A stretch of 14,270 bases of DNA from CAZRDB01 sp964598695 (GCA_964598695.1 CAZRDB010000131.1:1-14270), one strand, 5' to 3'. Positions 1 to 7,086 are shown, counted from the first letter of the stretch. A program made the numbers and translations. The notes: generated by a model not told the origin, from the sequence alone.

Positions 1-17
1 GGAGGGCGCGGCCCTCC
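1..17. repeat. Short perfect GC-rich hairpin at the window edge
   Basis: Bases 1-7 (GGAGGGC) pair perfectly with 11-17 (GCCCTCC) around a 3-base loop. The stem may continue outside the window. It lies downstream, in the minus sense, of the SLH gene that ends at 250, so it could help end transcription or be part of an intergenic repeat. No T-run accompanies it. Confidence 0.4.
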
Positions 18-23
18 AGGCCA

Positions 24-93
24 CCCGAGAGGGGATCTCCGGATGACCCGCCGTCGCTCCGCGTCGGGCGGGTTCCCCGGAGATCCCCCTGGG
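24..93. repeat. Large imperfect inverted repeat in the gene-free left end
   Basis: GGGGATCTCCGG (31-42) is matched perfectly by CCGGAGATCCCC (77-88). Inside it, ACCCGCC (46-52) pairs with GGCGGGT (67-73), leaving a 3x3 internal loop and a 14-base terminal loop. Outside it, CCC (24-26) can pair with GGG (91-93) with a small bulge. The whole can fold into a stem of about 19 to 24 pairs. The gene-free stretch 1-249 shows nothing else I can support. The element could be a terminator-like or mRNA-stabilising 3' structure of the SLH gene, or one copy of a dispersed palindromic repeat. Confidence 0.55.
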
Positions 94-249
94 AAGAGCT
101 GGTCGGCGGCAGCCCGCAGCGAGCATGCGAGGGTCCGGCGGCGTGCCCACTGTCGGAGCGGGAGGCGTCCCCCGTACGGCACGAGACCCCGCGACAGGCC
201 CCGGGAAGGCTGCTGCGAGGTCTCGGCGCGAGGGGATGCGCTCGTGCGC

Positions 250-1107
250 CTACAGCGGCGCGGGCGAGACGGCGAGGCCGCTCTCCGGCGTGGCCGGCGC
301 GGCCGGGGTCGCCGGCTCGGTGGGTGCTGCGGGCAGGGCCGGCTCGGCCGACTCGCCGGCCTTCACGGGCTCGGCAGGCTTCGTCGGGGCCGGCTCGATC
401 GTGTGCGTCGCGGGCGCCGGGAGCGACTTGAGGTACTCCCAGGTCCACACCAGCGACTCCGCCAACTCGGCGCGGGTGAACGGGGCGTCCGGGTGGTAGC
501 CGCCGTCCTCCCAGCCACGGATCAGACCGAGCCCGCGGATCGCCATCGTCGCGCGGAAGCTCGGGTCACCCTCGGGAACGTCGTAGAAGGTCTCGGCCGC
601 GGAGTCCATCGCCTCTCGCAGCTTCGACGCCGCCGGCTCGAAGTTCGCCAGCACCCCCGCAAGACCCCGCGCGAGGTCGCGACGCGAGGCCGGCGCCGAC
701 CCGGCGCCCCCCGACGCCTTGCCCGTCAGCTCGCCCGGCAGCGGCGTGCGAACGCACTCGGGCCGCGTGCCGGCCACCAGACCCGCGAAGTGGCGCAGCG
801 TGCTCGACAGATCCTCGTTCGTACACAGCCGCGAGGGGTGGAACTTGCCATCGGCGGCCGGGCCGAGGAGGCCGAGCTGCAGGGCGTCCCGCGGCGTCGA
901 GACGGTCCAGTGCTCGCGGGAGACATCGGACGGGATCGCGTAGGCGGAGGGCTTCGCCGCCTCGATCGGGTTGTCGGGAGAGAGGAGAGCGGCGTCGGTC
1001 CCGTGCCGCAGCATGGACCCCTCCGGGCCGCCCTTCGCGAGGAGCGCCCCGCCCACCGGGATGAGGGCCATCAAGAGGACTCCGAGAAGCAACGAGCGGT
1101 GGGGCAT
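250..1107 (-). CDS. Exported SLH-domain protein with Pro/Ala-rich tail
   Basis: A 285-residue protein that I do not recognise by name. It opens with a signal peptide or membrane anchor (residues 4-24, LLLGVLLMALIPVGGALL). Two segments resemble S-layer homology repeats: about 60-112 (REHW ... GLLGPAADGKFHPSRLCTNED) and about 174-226 (FYDVPE ... GLIRGWEDGGYHPDAPFTRAEL). The second is the clearer match, with the typical DG.Y.P....TRAE core. From residue 229 to the end the chain is low-complexity Pro/Ala/Glu. SLH repeats usually tie exported proteins to cell-wall polymers or the envelope, so an envelope role is likely. The start is the ATG at 1107, preceded by AGGAGG at good spacing; an earlier in-frame start at 1311 would run across the promoters. 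Stop is TAG. Two sigma-70-like promoters lie upstream, so it is probably transcribed on its own. Confidence 0.85.
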   Translation of the reverse strand: MPHRSLLLGVLLMALIPVGGALLAKGGPEGSMLRHGTDAALLSPDNPIEAAKPSAYAIPSDVSREHWTVSTPRDALQLGLLGPAADGKFHPSRLCTNEDLSSTLRHFAGLVAGTRPECVRTPLPGELTGKASGGAGSAPASRRDLARGLAGVLANFEPAASKLREAMDSAAETFYDVPEGDPSFRATMAIRGLGLIRGWEDGGYHPDAPFTRAELAESLVWTWEYLKSLPAPATHTIEPAPTKPAEPVKAGESAEPALPAAPTEPATPAAPATPESGLAVSPAPL

Positions 1108-1157
1108 ACGTTCGCCTCCTTCTCCGGATCGAGCCGGCACGGTCCGCCGACCGCACG

Positions 1158-1187
1158 ATTCTGGCAAAGAGACGCGGTATTTGTCAA
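1158..1187 (-). promoter_or_regulatory. Proximal sigma-70-like promoter of the SLH gene
   Basis: Read on the minus strand, a perfect TTGACA (-35, 1187-1182) is followed after 18 bases by CAGAAT (-10, 1163-1158), a 4 of 6 match. Transcription would start near 1151, giving a leader of about 44 bases before the ATG at 1107. The local sequence is AT-richer than its surroundings. Confidence 0.6.
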
Positions 1188-1271
1188 GAAGTCCGTTTGA
1201 ACCAGGGGGAAGCGGCGACGGTTGTGTGTGTCCTTGCCGGGCCACGGGACGGGCCCCTCGACGCCGAGACA

Positions 1272-1301
1272 ATCCTATCCAACGAGCGCTGTTTGTGTCA
1301 A
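1272..1301 (-). promoter_or_regulatory. Distal sigma-70-like promoter of the SLH gene
   Basis: Read on the minus strand, a perfect TTGACA (1301-1296) is followed after 18 bases by TAGGAT (1277-1272), a 4 of 6 match to TATAAT. It lies just beyond the end of the BNR gene. Transcription would start near 1265 and run through the proximal promoter. The -35 box and spacer length are the same as in the proximal promoter. Confidence 0.55.
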
Positions 1302-1318
1302 TAGAGCACACCCGATGC

Positions 1319-1333
1319 CCCCCGATGCGGGGG
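1319..1333 (-). terminator. Possible terminator hairpin after the BNR gene
   Basis: CCCCCG (1319-1324) and CGGGGG (1328-1333) form a perfect 6-bp stem with a 3-base loop. It begins 8 bases after the TAG stop of the BNR gene and lies ahead of the next promoter. No T-run follows on the minus strand, so intrinsic termination is only a possibility. Confidence 0.35.
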
Positions 1334-1341
1334 CTCGGGGG

Positions 1342-2670
1342 CTACGGCTGCTCGAGGAACCGGTACAGCCGCAGCATCGTGGGGGGAGGGGCGGTCTCGC
1401 GCGGGCGGTCACGGTTCGAGCCCAGAGTCTCCCAGCGGAGCATGTACTGCACGCCCGGGCTCTCCGCGTGCCCGCTGTCGCCACACCAGCGCGTTCCGAT
1501 CCCGGGGAAGTCGCTCTCCGGCCTCTCGACCGCCGCGGGACGGAGCGGCGGGGCCTCGACCAGGCCCACCGCCCGCAGGGTGGCCTCATCGAGCAGCCAG
1601 GCGCCGGAGCCATGCCGCGCGTGCGACCAGGACTGCGTCAGCCTCCCCTGCCGATCGACGACGACCGGTCCGATGCGGATCTCACTGCCGAGCGATCCGC
1701 CACCCCGGAAGTCCCAGCGGTAGTCCCACTCCGAGGTCTGGTAGATCGCCCAACGGCCGTCCTCGAGGCGGGCGCTGTAGGCCTGGGTCATCCCGTTCGC
1801 GTCGAACTTGTGGTAGCTGAGCACCACCCGACCCTGGGCATCGAAGCCGATCCGCTGGTTGGAGTTGATCATCCCGCCCAGAGCGGGCACCGGATCGACG
1901 ATCTCGCCCGTGTGGATCGAGATCGGCAGCGCCAGCGGCTCCCCCCGCGAGTTCTCCCAGTGCGCCAGGTCGCGGCTTCGGGCGTAGGAGAGATCATGGT
2001 TGGTCTCGGCCGCCAGCGTGTCGCGCCACATCCAGCAGAGGTGGTACCAGCCGTCGGGCCCGAGCGTCGGCCCGCAGTAGTACGCGTTCATGTCGTCGGC
2101 CTTGCCGGAGAGAAACGGCGTGTCGATCAGACGGCTCCAGCTCCGCGAGGCCGGGTCGTAGAGGTTCGCGATCTGCTCGCCGTTGCTGCTGTCGCCGTCC
2201 CGGTAGAGGAACACCAAAGCGCCATCGTTGCGCCGCAGGAAGATCGGGTAGGTGCAGCGGCTCTCGCGCGGGCCGACCATCGGCGTCGCGCGCTCGAGCG
2301 TCGTCGGATCAAGCGGCTCGCGCGAGCGGAAGTAGACCAGCGGGACGCAGTGCATGTTGCCCGAGAGGTGAAGCAGGCCCTCCTCATCGACGGCCATCGT
2401 CACGCTGTTGTGCGAATCCCAGCCGACCGTCTCGGGCAGGACCGTGAAGCGCCACGTGGGGCTGTCGAGCGACCGGTCGGCGACCGTCATCCGCCGCTCC
2501 GCGTCGTAGTAGGCGACGAACTGCCGGTCGGCGCGGGTGACCAGACAGAAGCCGACCGGATGGCCGCTCCACACCGGCGCGATGTCGAGGACCGCGTCGA
2601 CCCGGAGCTGCGACTCGGGCGCGGCGAGCGCGACGGAGCCGGCCAGTACCAGCGCGGCCGCAAGAGCCAT
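1342..2670 (-). CDS. Secreted BNR_4-type beta-propeller protein, possible polysaccharide lyase or glycan-binding protein
   Basis: A 442-residue exported protein. The N-terminus is a short hydrophobic signal ending near AAP (about residues 1-17), with no basic residues. The body matches the BNR_4 seven-bladed propeller family: GWDSHNSVTMAVDEEGLLHL (83-102), LYRDGDSSNGEQ (155-166), a tryptophan-rich WMWRDT (213-218) and NHDLSYARSRDLAHWENS (224-241). Ulvan lyases of families PL24 and PL25 share this fold; as I recall, PL25 uses two His 20 residues apart, then Tyr and Arg 16 apart. Here H87/H107 and Y141/R157 show the same spacings. This suggests, but does not prove, lyase activity on an acidic glycan; most BNR_4 members are uncharacterised. 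Start is the ATG at 2670, 17 bases after the stop of the gene ahead, with the GGGGAGG ribosome site next to that stop, so translation is probably coupled. Stop is TAG. Confidence 0.85.
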   Translation of the reverse strand: MALAAALVLAGSVALAAPESQLRVDAVLDIAPVWSGHPVGFCLVTRADRQFVAYYDAERRMTVADRSLDSPTWRFTVLPETVGWDSHNSVTMAVDEEGLLHLSGNMHCVPLVYFRSREPLDPTTLERATPMVGPRESRCTYPIFLRRNDGALVFLYRDGDSSNGEQIANLYDPASRSWSRLIDTPFLSGKADDMNAYYCGPTLGPDGWYHLCWMWRDTLAAETNHDLSYARSRDLAHWENSRGEPLALPISIHTGEIVDPVPALGGMINSNQRIGFDAQGRVVLSYHKFDANGMTQAYSARLEDGRWAIYQTSEWDYRWDFRGGGSLGSEIRIGPVVVDRQGRLTQSWSHARHGSGAWLLDEATLRAVGLVEAPPLRPAAVERPESDFPGIGTRWCGDSGHAESPGVQYMLRWETLGSNRDRPRETAPPPTMLRLYRFLEQP

Positions 2671-2687
2671 CGTGGCAGTTCCCTCCC

Positions 2688-3665
2688 CTACTCCAGCGCC
2701 GGCCCCGCGATCCGCTCGCCCCGCTGCTGGCGGAGCTGGTCGTCGGGGTCGAAGGTCCCGTAGAACAGCGCGTTGGCATCCATCCAGGTCACGACGCGCT
2801 CGAGATCCTCGCCCTCGAGCTTCACGCCGTGGTGCTCGCCGAGGAGGTACCGCGTCAGCGTGCTGCCCCGCGCGCCGAAGAACAGCGGCTGGGCGAGCGG
2901 CTCACAGCTCACGGTGCGGAAGTCGGCGGAGCCGTCCCACTGCGCGATCCGCACCAGTGGCGCGAGCGCGTTGTACGAGACCGAGTACCGGCCGTCGGGC
3001 TCGCCCGTCAGGCGCACGCCGCCCTTGGCCTCCGCGCCCTCGTGGCACGAGACGCAGTTGCGGTCGAGAACGGGCTGAACGAGGATCGGGTAGCTGAGCG
3101 GCTTCGCGCCATCGGGCGCCGGGCGGAGCACCGAGGGCGGACGCGAGACGGCGAGGGCCTCGCGGTTGGGCGGGGCCGTCGTACGCGCCTCGTGGCAGCC
3201 CGTGCACGAGAGAAGCTGGCCGGGCTGTGCGTAGGTGACGCTGCGCATGGTCTGGATGGCCATGCCATTCTCATCGAGCGCCTGGAAGGCAAGGGGAATG
3301 CCCGCCGGTACCCGGAAGCTGGCCGAGCCATCGCTCTCGACGGGGGCTGTCCCGAGGACCTGCTTGCCGGGGGAGGCGAAGGCGAGCCCGACCGTCGGGT
3401 TGTTGGCGCCCGAGGTCGACTTCGGCACGAGCTGGACGACCCGAACGGCGGCGATCCGCTCGCCCGGGAGCTTGGGGTCGCTCTCGCGGATGTCCTGGAT
3501 CGTCACGACCCCCTCCGTCGGGGGGATCGCGGCGTAGGGCGTGCCGTGCGTGCCGCGCGGAAGGCTGCGTGTCCGGATCGGCGTCGGCCAGGCACTCGCG
3601 ATGTTGAGGTCGCGGTAGAGCAGCTCCTTGTTGCCCGCCCGGTCGACGAGGTAGAGGCCGAACAT
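2688..3665 (-). CDS. C-terminal, di-heme part of a split HzsA-like protein
   Basis: A 325-residue reading frame matching the C-terminal part of exported proteins related to hydrazine synthase alpha (HzsA). Visible blocks are MFGLYLVDRAGNKELLYRD (1-19), VLGTAPVESDGSASFRVPAG (103-122), heme-c site CTGCH (154-158), heme-c site CVSCH (204-208) and EDLERVVTWMDANALFYGTF (287-306). It has no signal peptide, although heme c is attached outside the cytoplasm. The same frame continues upstream of this ATG for 26 codons (PLSESVFLAAYSYD ... CPAN) up to an in-frame TAA at 3746-3744, and these codons read like the family's conserved sequence. It is therefore probably not a free-standing gene but the rear part of the reading frame that begins at 5969. 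Alternatives are a true decay product, a sequencing error or an unusual split gene. Stop is TAG, 17 bases before the BNR gene. Confidence 0.75.
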   Translation of the reverse strand: MFGLYLVDRAGNKELLYRDLNIASAWPTPIRTRSLPRGTHGTPYAAIPPTEGVVTIQDIRESDPKLPGERIAAVRVVQLVPKSTSGANNPTVGLAFASPGKQVLGTAPVESDGSASFRVPAGIPLAFQALDENGMAIQTMRSVTYAQPGQLLSCTGCHEARTTAPPNREALAVSRPPSVLRPAPDGAKPLSYPILVQPVLDRNCVSCHEGAEAKGGVRLTGEPDGRYSVSYNALAPLVRIAQWDGSADFRTVSCEPLAQPLFFGARGSTLTRYLLGEHHGVKLEGEDLERVVTWMDANALFYGTFDPDDQLRQQRGERIAGPALE

Positions 3666-3743
3666 GTTGGCGGGGCAGTTCGACGGCTCGCCGATGAGCG
3701 AGTCGTAGCTGTAGGCCGCGAGGAAGACCGATTCCGACAGCGG

Positions 3744-3779
3744 TTAGGGGCTGCGGTTACAGTGGCCCGGCCAGCGCTA
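3744..3779 (-). other. Two in-frame stop codons interrupting the HzsA-like reading frame
   Basis: TAG at 3779-3777 and TAA at 3746-3744 stand ten codons apart in the same frame as both the upstream 730-codon and the downstream 325-codon parts; no frameshift is needed to join them. The ten codons between read RWPGHCNRSP, and those after the TAA read PLSESVFLAAYSYD, so the family's usual YPLSE-type block would be restored if TAA were TAC or TAT. TAG could come from GAG, CAG or AAG by one change. Confidence 0.7.
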
Positions 3780-5969
3780 GTCCTCGGGCGGCGTCGGCAG
3801 GTTGGCCAGCTCGACGAGCGGCGCGCGCCAGAAGGGCCGCAGGAGCGACTCGCTCTCGGGGAACGGCACATCGGGCGTGAGCCGCTCGATCGGCTCCGGG
3901 CCGTCGACCCCGGCCGCGCTGTCGACGAGGATGATCGACCCCGCGGTCATGCCGTGGTGCGGCGCGGCGGTGGCGATCAGCCGGTGCGAGCCGGGCACCT
4001 GTCGGGGCTCCCAGATCCCGACCGGGTTGAACGTGTTGTTGCCGTAGAGGATGCTCGGCGCGCTGCCGTCGGTGCGGACGGTCCAGAGCTGCTCGTAGAA
4101 GATGGCGTGGCGGTCGACGTAGTCCCAGCGGGTGTAGACGATGCGGCCGTCGTCGAGCACGGCCGGGTCCCACTCCTGTGTCTCGTGGTACGAGACCGGC
4201 CGAGGCGGCGTCCCATCGGCGGCCATGATCGCGAGGGTGTAGTTCTCGCAGCCGGGGCTGCCGCAGCGGTGCCAACCATCGCGGCGGGTCGAGATGCAGA
4301 CGATCCGGCCGTCCGGGAGGTAGCGCGGCGAGAAGTCGTTGTAGGGGCCGTCGGTGAGCCGCTGCAGGTCGCCGTCGAGGCCGATGCTGTAGAGGTGGTA
4401 GTAGCGTCCGGCCTCGCCGGCGTTCCGGTTCGCGGGGGTGGTCGGGGCCTCCGCGAACGCGAACAGCACGCGCGTGCCGTCCGGGCTCAGCTCGGGGTGC
4501 ATCGCGCTGCCGAGCGGCAGTCGGCCGGCCGTCAGCTCGCGACACCGCATCGACTCGCCCGGGCGCTCGAGCACGAAAACGCCGCCGCCGGGTCGGGCGT
4601 AGCGGCCGTAGTACTGGGTGAGCTGGTGGCTGAAGACGGGCGGGACCTGCTTGACGAACACCAGCGGCCCGATCGCGTCGCCGTTCTGGCTGAGCAGCAG
4701 CTCGCGGAGGAGGACGTGGGCCTCCCGCCACAGCGCCTCGGTCGCCTCGGCGTTCCCCGCCGTGCGGGCGAAGCCCCGCCAGCGCTCGGTCTCGGCCTGC
4801 GACAGGCCGCCGCGCTCGAGCAACGCCGCGCCCCGCGCCAGCAGCCCGGGAAGCACCTCGGCGTAGCTCCGTGCCCCGCGCGGCGTGCCGATCCCGTCCT
4901 GCAGCCGCCAGTCCCACTCCACGAGCGCCTGCTCGAGGGCCGGGCGGAGGGCGGGCATCACCGGCGGCGGCCCGGGGTCGGTGTCGGTCCAGCCGGGCGT
5001 CGCCGTGAGCCGGACGCGGACCTCCTTGCCGTTGACCAGGACCTTCGGGCAGAGCCACCGCATCGTAACCGGGCCGGTCTGCGCCGTGGCGGTGATCTCG
5101 AGAACCGGGTCGGACTGCTGCGGGGTGCAGGCGATCGACAGGCTCCCCGTGGCGCCGGGCGCCAGAGCGCCCGTGCCGTGGCCGTCACCCAGCCGGAGGT
5201 CGATCGCGGGCTCGGAGCCGGCGACTGAATCCGCCGCCACCTCCGCGGAGACCTTGCCCTCGACTCCCGCGAGAGGAACGCGGAGGGTCAGGCTCTCCCC
5301 CTTCTCGAGTGCGAGGGTCAGCGCGCCGGGATCGGTCGTCAGCGCCGCCTGCGGGCCTCCCTCGGGCCGGCCGAGGACCTGAATCCCCGACGCGGAGAGC
5401 GAGGCGGGCAGCGGCCCGCGAGCGTCGGCGATCTCGACGGGACCGGCGACAGCCCGGCCCCCCGCGAGGACCTCGACCTCGGCGAAGCCGCAGGTCTGGT
5501 AGGCGACGTACGAGGTGAGCACGACCAGACGCAGGGCCTGCGCCTCGACGCCGCCGAGCGGGACCTCGACGCGCGCGGCGCTCTCGTCCGGCATCTCGAC
5601 CTCGGTGACGCGCGTCCACTCGGCGCCATCCCGCGAAACCTCGACGGCCACCTGACGGGAGTGGTACATACTCCCATCCCACACGGACTGGTGCAGGACC
5701 ACAGCCTCGAGGCGCTCGGTCGCCGCGAACGTGAAGGTCAGCGCGCAGGGGAGCTGGGTCTGGTCCTGCGAGAACCACCCGCCGGGGCCCCTGGCGATCA
5801 CGCCGTCGGCGACGAAGCTCCCGGCGTACGCCTCGCCGAACTGCGTGTCCGCGACGATCCGCGTGCCGAAGTCGGGTCCGGCGATGTTCACGGACGCGGG
5901 CGCGGCCCACCCGGGCAGGGCGAGAAACAAAGAGACGAGGCCGATCCAGCCGGTGCGGTGCACAGGCAT
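3777..5969 (-). CDS. N-terminal part of an exported discoidin/propeller/HzsA-like protein
   Basis: A 730-residue exported protein. A signal peptide (residues 5-23) is followed by an F5/8-type C (discoidin-like) carbohydrate-binding domain at about 27-170 (NIAGPDFG ... AVVLHQSVWDGSMYHSRQ ... SYVAYQTCGFAEVEVL). About 180-440 holds beta-rich and helical linkers. PD40/TolB-type propeller motifs follow (HPELSPDGTRVLF 491-503; FSPRYLPDGRIVCIST 546-561), then an HzsA-like middle domain (HRCGSPGCENYTLAIMAADG 567-586; GIWEPRQVPGSHRLIATAAP 651-670; HHGMTAGSIILVD 671-683). The frame stops with TAG, but the family continues into the di-heme part at 3743-2688. Real hydrazine synthases occur only in anammox bacteria; the many relatives are of unknown function, so no such activity is claimed. 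Start: a GGAGG touches the ATG at 5969, leaving no spacer, so the GTG at 5963 (6-base spacer) may be the true start; the signal peptide survives either way. Confidence 0.8.
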   Translation of the reverse strand: MPVHRTGWIGLVSLFLALPGWAAPASVNIAGPDFGTRIVADTQFGEAYAGSFVADGVIARGPGGWFSQDQTQLPCALTFTFAATERLEAVVLHQSVWDGSMYHSRQVAVEVSRDGAEWTRVTEVEMPDESAARVEVPLGGVEAQALRLVVLTSYVAYQTCGFAEVEVLAGGRAVAGPVEIADARGPLPASLSASGIQVLGRPEGGPQAALTTDPGALTLALEKGESLTLRVPLAGVEGKVSAEVAADSVAGSEPAIDLRLGDGHGTGALAPGATGSLSIACTPQQSDPVLEITATAQTGPVTMRWLCPKVLVNGKEVRVRLTATPGWTDTDPGPPPVMPALRPALEQALVEWDWRLQDGIGTPRGARSYAEVLPGLLARGAALLERGGLSQAETERWRGFARTAGNAEATEALWREAHVLLRELLLSQNGDAIGPLVFVKQVPPVFSHQLTQYYGRYARPGGGVFVLERPGESMRCRELTAGRLPLGSAMHPELSPDGTRVLFAFAEAPTTPANRNAGEAGRYYHLYSIGLDGDLQRLTDGPYNDFSPRYLPDGRIVCISTRRDGWHRCGSPGCENYTLAIMAADGTPPRPVSYHETQEWDPAVLDDGRIVYTRWDYVDRHAIFYEQLWTVRTDGSAPSILYGNNTFNPVGIWEPRQVPGSHRLIATAAPHHGMTAGSIILVDSAAGVDGPEPIERLTPDVPFPESESLLRPFWRAPLVELANLPTPPED

Positions 5970-6067
5970 CCTCCGTTCGCGTGTGGCTTGCCGTCCCACG
6001 GCGTACCGCCCACGGGAGAAGCATTCTGTGTCGGCCACCAGGGTCCTGCGGGGAATGCGTGTCGGCA

Positions 6068-6985
6068 CTACGCGCCCGTCTCCAGCCAGGCCCGCTCCTC
6101 GGGGCTCAGCCGCACCCCGGAGGCTGCCACGCAGGAGTCGATCTCGGCCACGCTCGCCGGGCCGACGAGCGCCACGATCGGCGCCTCGAGGCCCAGCACC
6201 CAGGCCAGCGCGGCCTGCACCGGCTCCAGACCCTTCGCGCGGGCCAGCTCCCGGGTGCGCTCGAGCTTCGCGTAGTTCGCGGCACAGCCGTAGACCCGCC
6301 GCAGATCGGCGTTCTCGGTCTCCGGGCCGGAGTCGGGCAGGAAGAAGCCGCGGCCCTGAGAGGACCAGGCGAGCACGGGCATCCCTGCCGCGCGGTACCA
6401 TGCGAGATCGCCCTCAGTCGCCTGCCCGCAACCCGGCCAGAACGGCTCGAGCGCCGTCGCGAGGCAGACGTGGGGGCTGGAGACGGCCGGTGGGGTACGG
6501 CCTGCGCCCTTCGCGTAGGCCTGCGCCTCGGCGAGCCGCGCCACGCTCCAGTTCGAGCCGCCCCAGCCGCGCACCAACCCCGCGCGGACCTCCTGGTCGA
6601 TGGCGTCGACGATCTCGCGCACGGGCACCGACTCGTTGTCGCGATGGAAGAGGAACAGGTCGAGGTAGTCGGTCCCGAGGCGCTCCAGGTTGCCCGCCAC
6701 CGCCCCGCGGACCGCCTCAGGCAGCAGCGTCGCGGCGTTGTCGAAGGCCTTGTCGAGCAGCACCAGCTCCCTGCGCGCTCCCGCCTCGCGGAGGTACAGC
6801 GCGATGGCCCGCTCGGAGTACCCGCCGGCGTAGCAGGCGGCCGTGTCGATCAGGTTGCCGCCGCGGGCGCGAAAGGCGTCGATCAGCTCGAACACGAGCT
6901 GCTTCCGGTCGGGGTGGAAGATCATCGAGCCGAGCCCGAGGCGCGAGACCTCACGGGCGAGACCGGGGATGAGAAGCTTCTCCAT
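6068..6985 (-). CDS. Aldo/keto reductase
   Basis: A 305-residue cytoplasmic NAD(P)H-dependent oxidoreductase of the AKR superfamily, full length for the family. The catalytic tetrad is visible: D47 (NLIDTA), Y52 (ACYAGG), K79 (LLDKAFD) and H114 (LFLFHRDN). The barrel also shows GLGSM (17-21) and WGGSNWS (141-147), both typical of the family. Such enzymes reduce aldehydes, ketones or sugars; the substrate cannot be read here. Start is the ATG at 6985, with GGAGG 9 bases upstream; stop is TAG. A 98-base gap separates it from the HzsA-like gene. Upstream is the gap-containing region after a Gfo/Idh/MocA gene. Sitting beside two sugar-type oxidoreductases and exported glycan-active proteins, it most likely belongs to carbohydrate catabolism (inference). 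Confidence 0.9.
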   Translation of the reverse strand: MEKLLIPGLAREVSRLGLGSMIFHPDRKQLVFELIDAFRARGGNLIDTAACYAGGYSERAIALYLREAGARRELVLLDKAFDNAATLLPEAVRGAVAGNLERLGTDYLDLFLFHRDNESVPVREIVDAIDQEVRAGLVRGWGGSNWSVARLAEAQAYAKGAGRTPPAVSSPHVCLATALEPFWPGCGQATEGDLAWYRAAGMPVLAWSSQGRGFFLPDSGPETENADLRRVYGCAANYAKLERTRELARAKGLEPVQAALAWVLGLEAPIVALVGPASVAEIDSCVAASGVRLSPEERAWLETGA

Positions 6986-7021
6986 CGTTGTGTACCTCCG
7001 TCGGTGCTCGTGTGGCCGTGG

Positions 7022-7086
7022 GTTGGGGCGGGGCGCCAGGCCTCACCCCCCGGTCCTGCGGACCACCCCCCTCTCCCTCGCGGGGC
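7022..7086. repeat. Edge of a palindromic intergenic repeat running into the gap
   Basis: This GC-rich non-coding stretch contains a perfect short hairpin GGTCC-TGC-GGACC (7052-7064), followed by a CCCCCCTCTCCCTCGCGGGG run (about 7065-7085) that looks like one arm of a larger palindrome of the CCCTCTCC...GGAGAGGG type seen between genes in many GC-rich genomes. The other arm would lie in the N block. A related arrangement is complete at 7866-7907. Confidence 0.45.

Noticed and set aside
43..1200. A 385-codon open frame on the plus strand
   Set aside because: Opposite the SLH gene and Arg/Gly-rich throughout; it also covers the promoter region of that gene.
1222..2763. A 513-codon open frame on the plus strand
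   Set aside because: Antisense to the BNR gene; composition is low-complexity Arg/Val/Asp and no motif is present.
3744..3779. Recoding of TAG as an amino acid (pyrrolysine-like readthrough)
   Set aside because: TAG ends most other genes here at sensible places, and a TAA also interrupts the frame, so a general reassignment does not fit.
2829..5228. A 799-codon open frame on the plus strand
   Set aside because: It lies opposite the HzsA-like gene, is an Arg/Asp/Val/Gly-rich antisense reading typical of GC-rich DNA, has no recognisable domain and conflicts with clear family matches on the minus strand.
3777..5969. True hydrazine synthase subunit (anammox)
   Set aside because: Only the HzsA-like family is visible; the partner subunits are absent and the discoidin front end and catabolic neighbours do not fit an anammox locus.
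5970..6401. N-terminal extension of the HzsA-like protein to 6401
   Set aside because: It would overlap most of the rear of the aldo/keto reductase gene, and the extension is Arg/Gly/Ala-rich, while a signal peptide begins at 5969.
6922..7086. Continuation of the Gfo/Idh/MocA frame past the N block
   Set aside because: The residues after the gap come from intergenic repeat and the aldo/keto reductase start read in another frame; the gap length is arbitrary, so frame across it means nothing.
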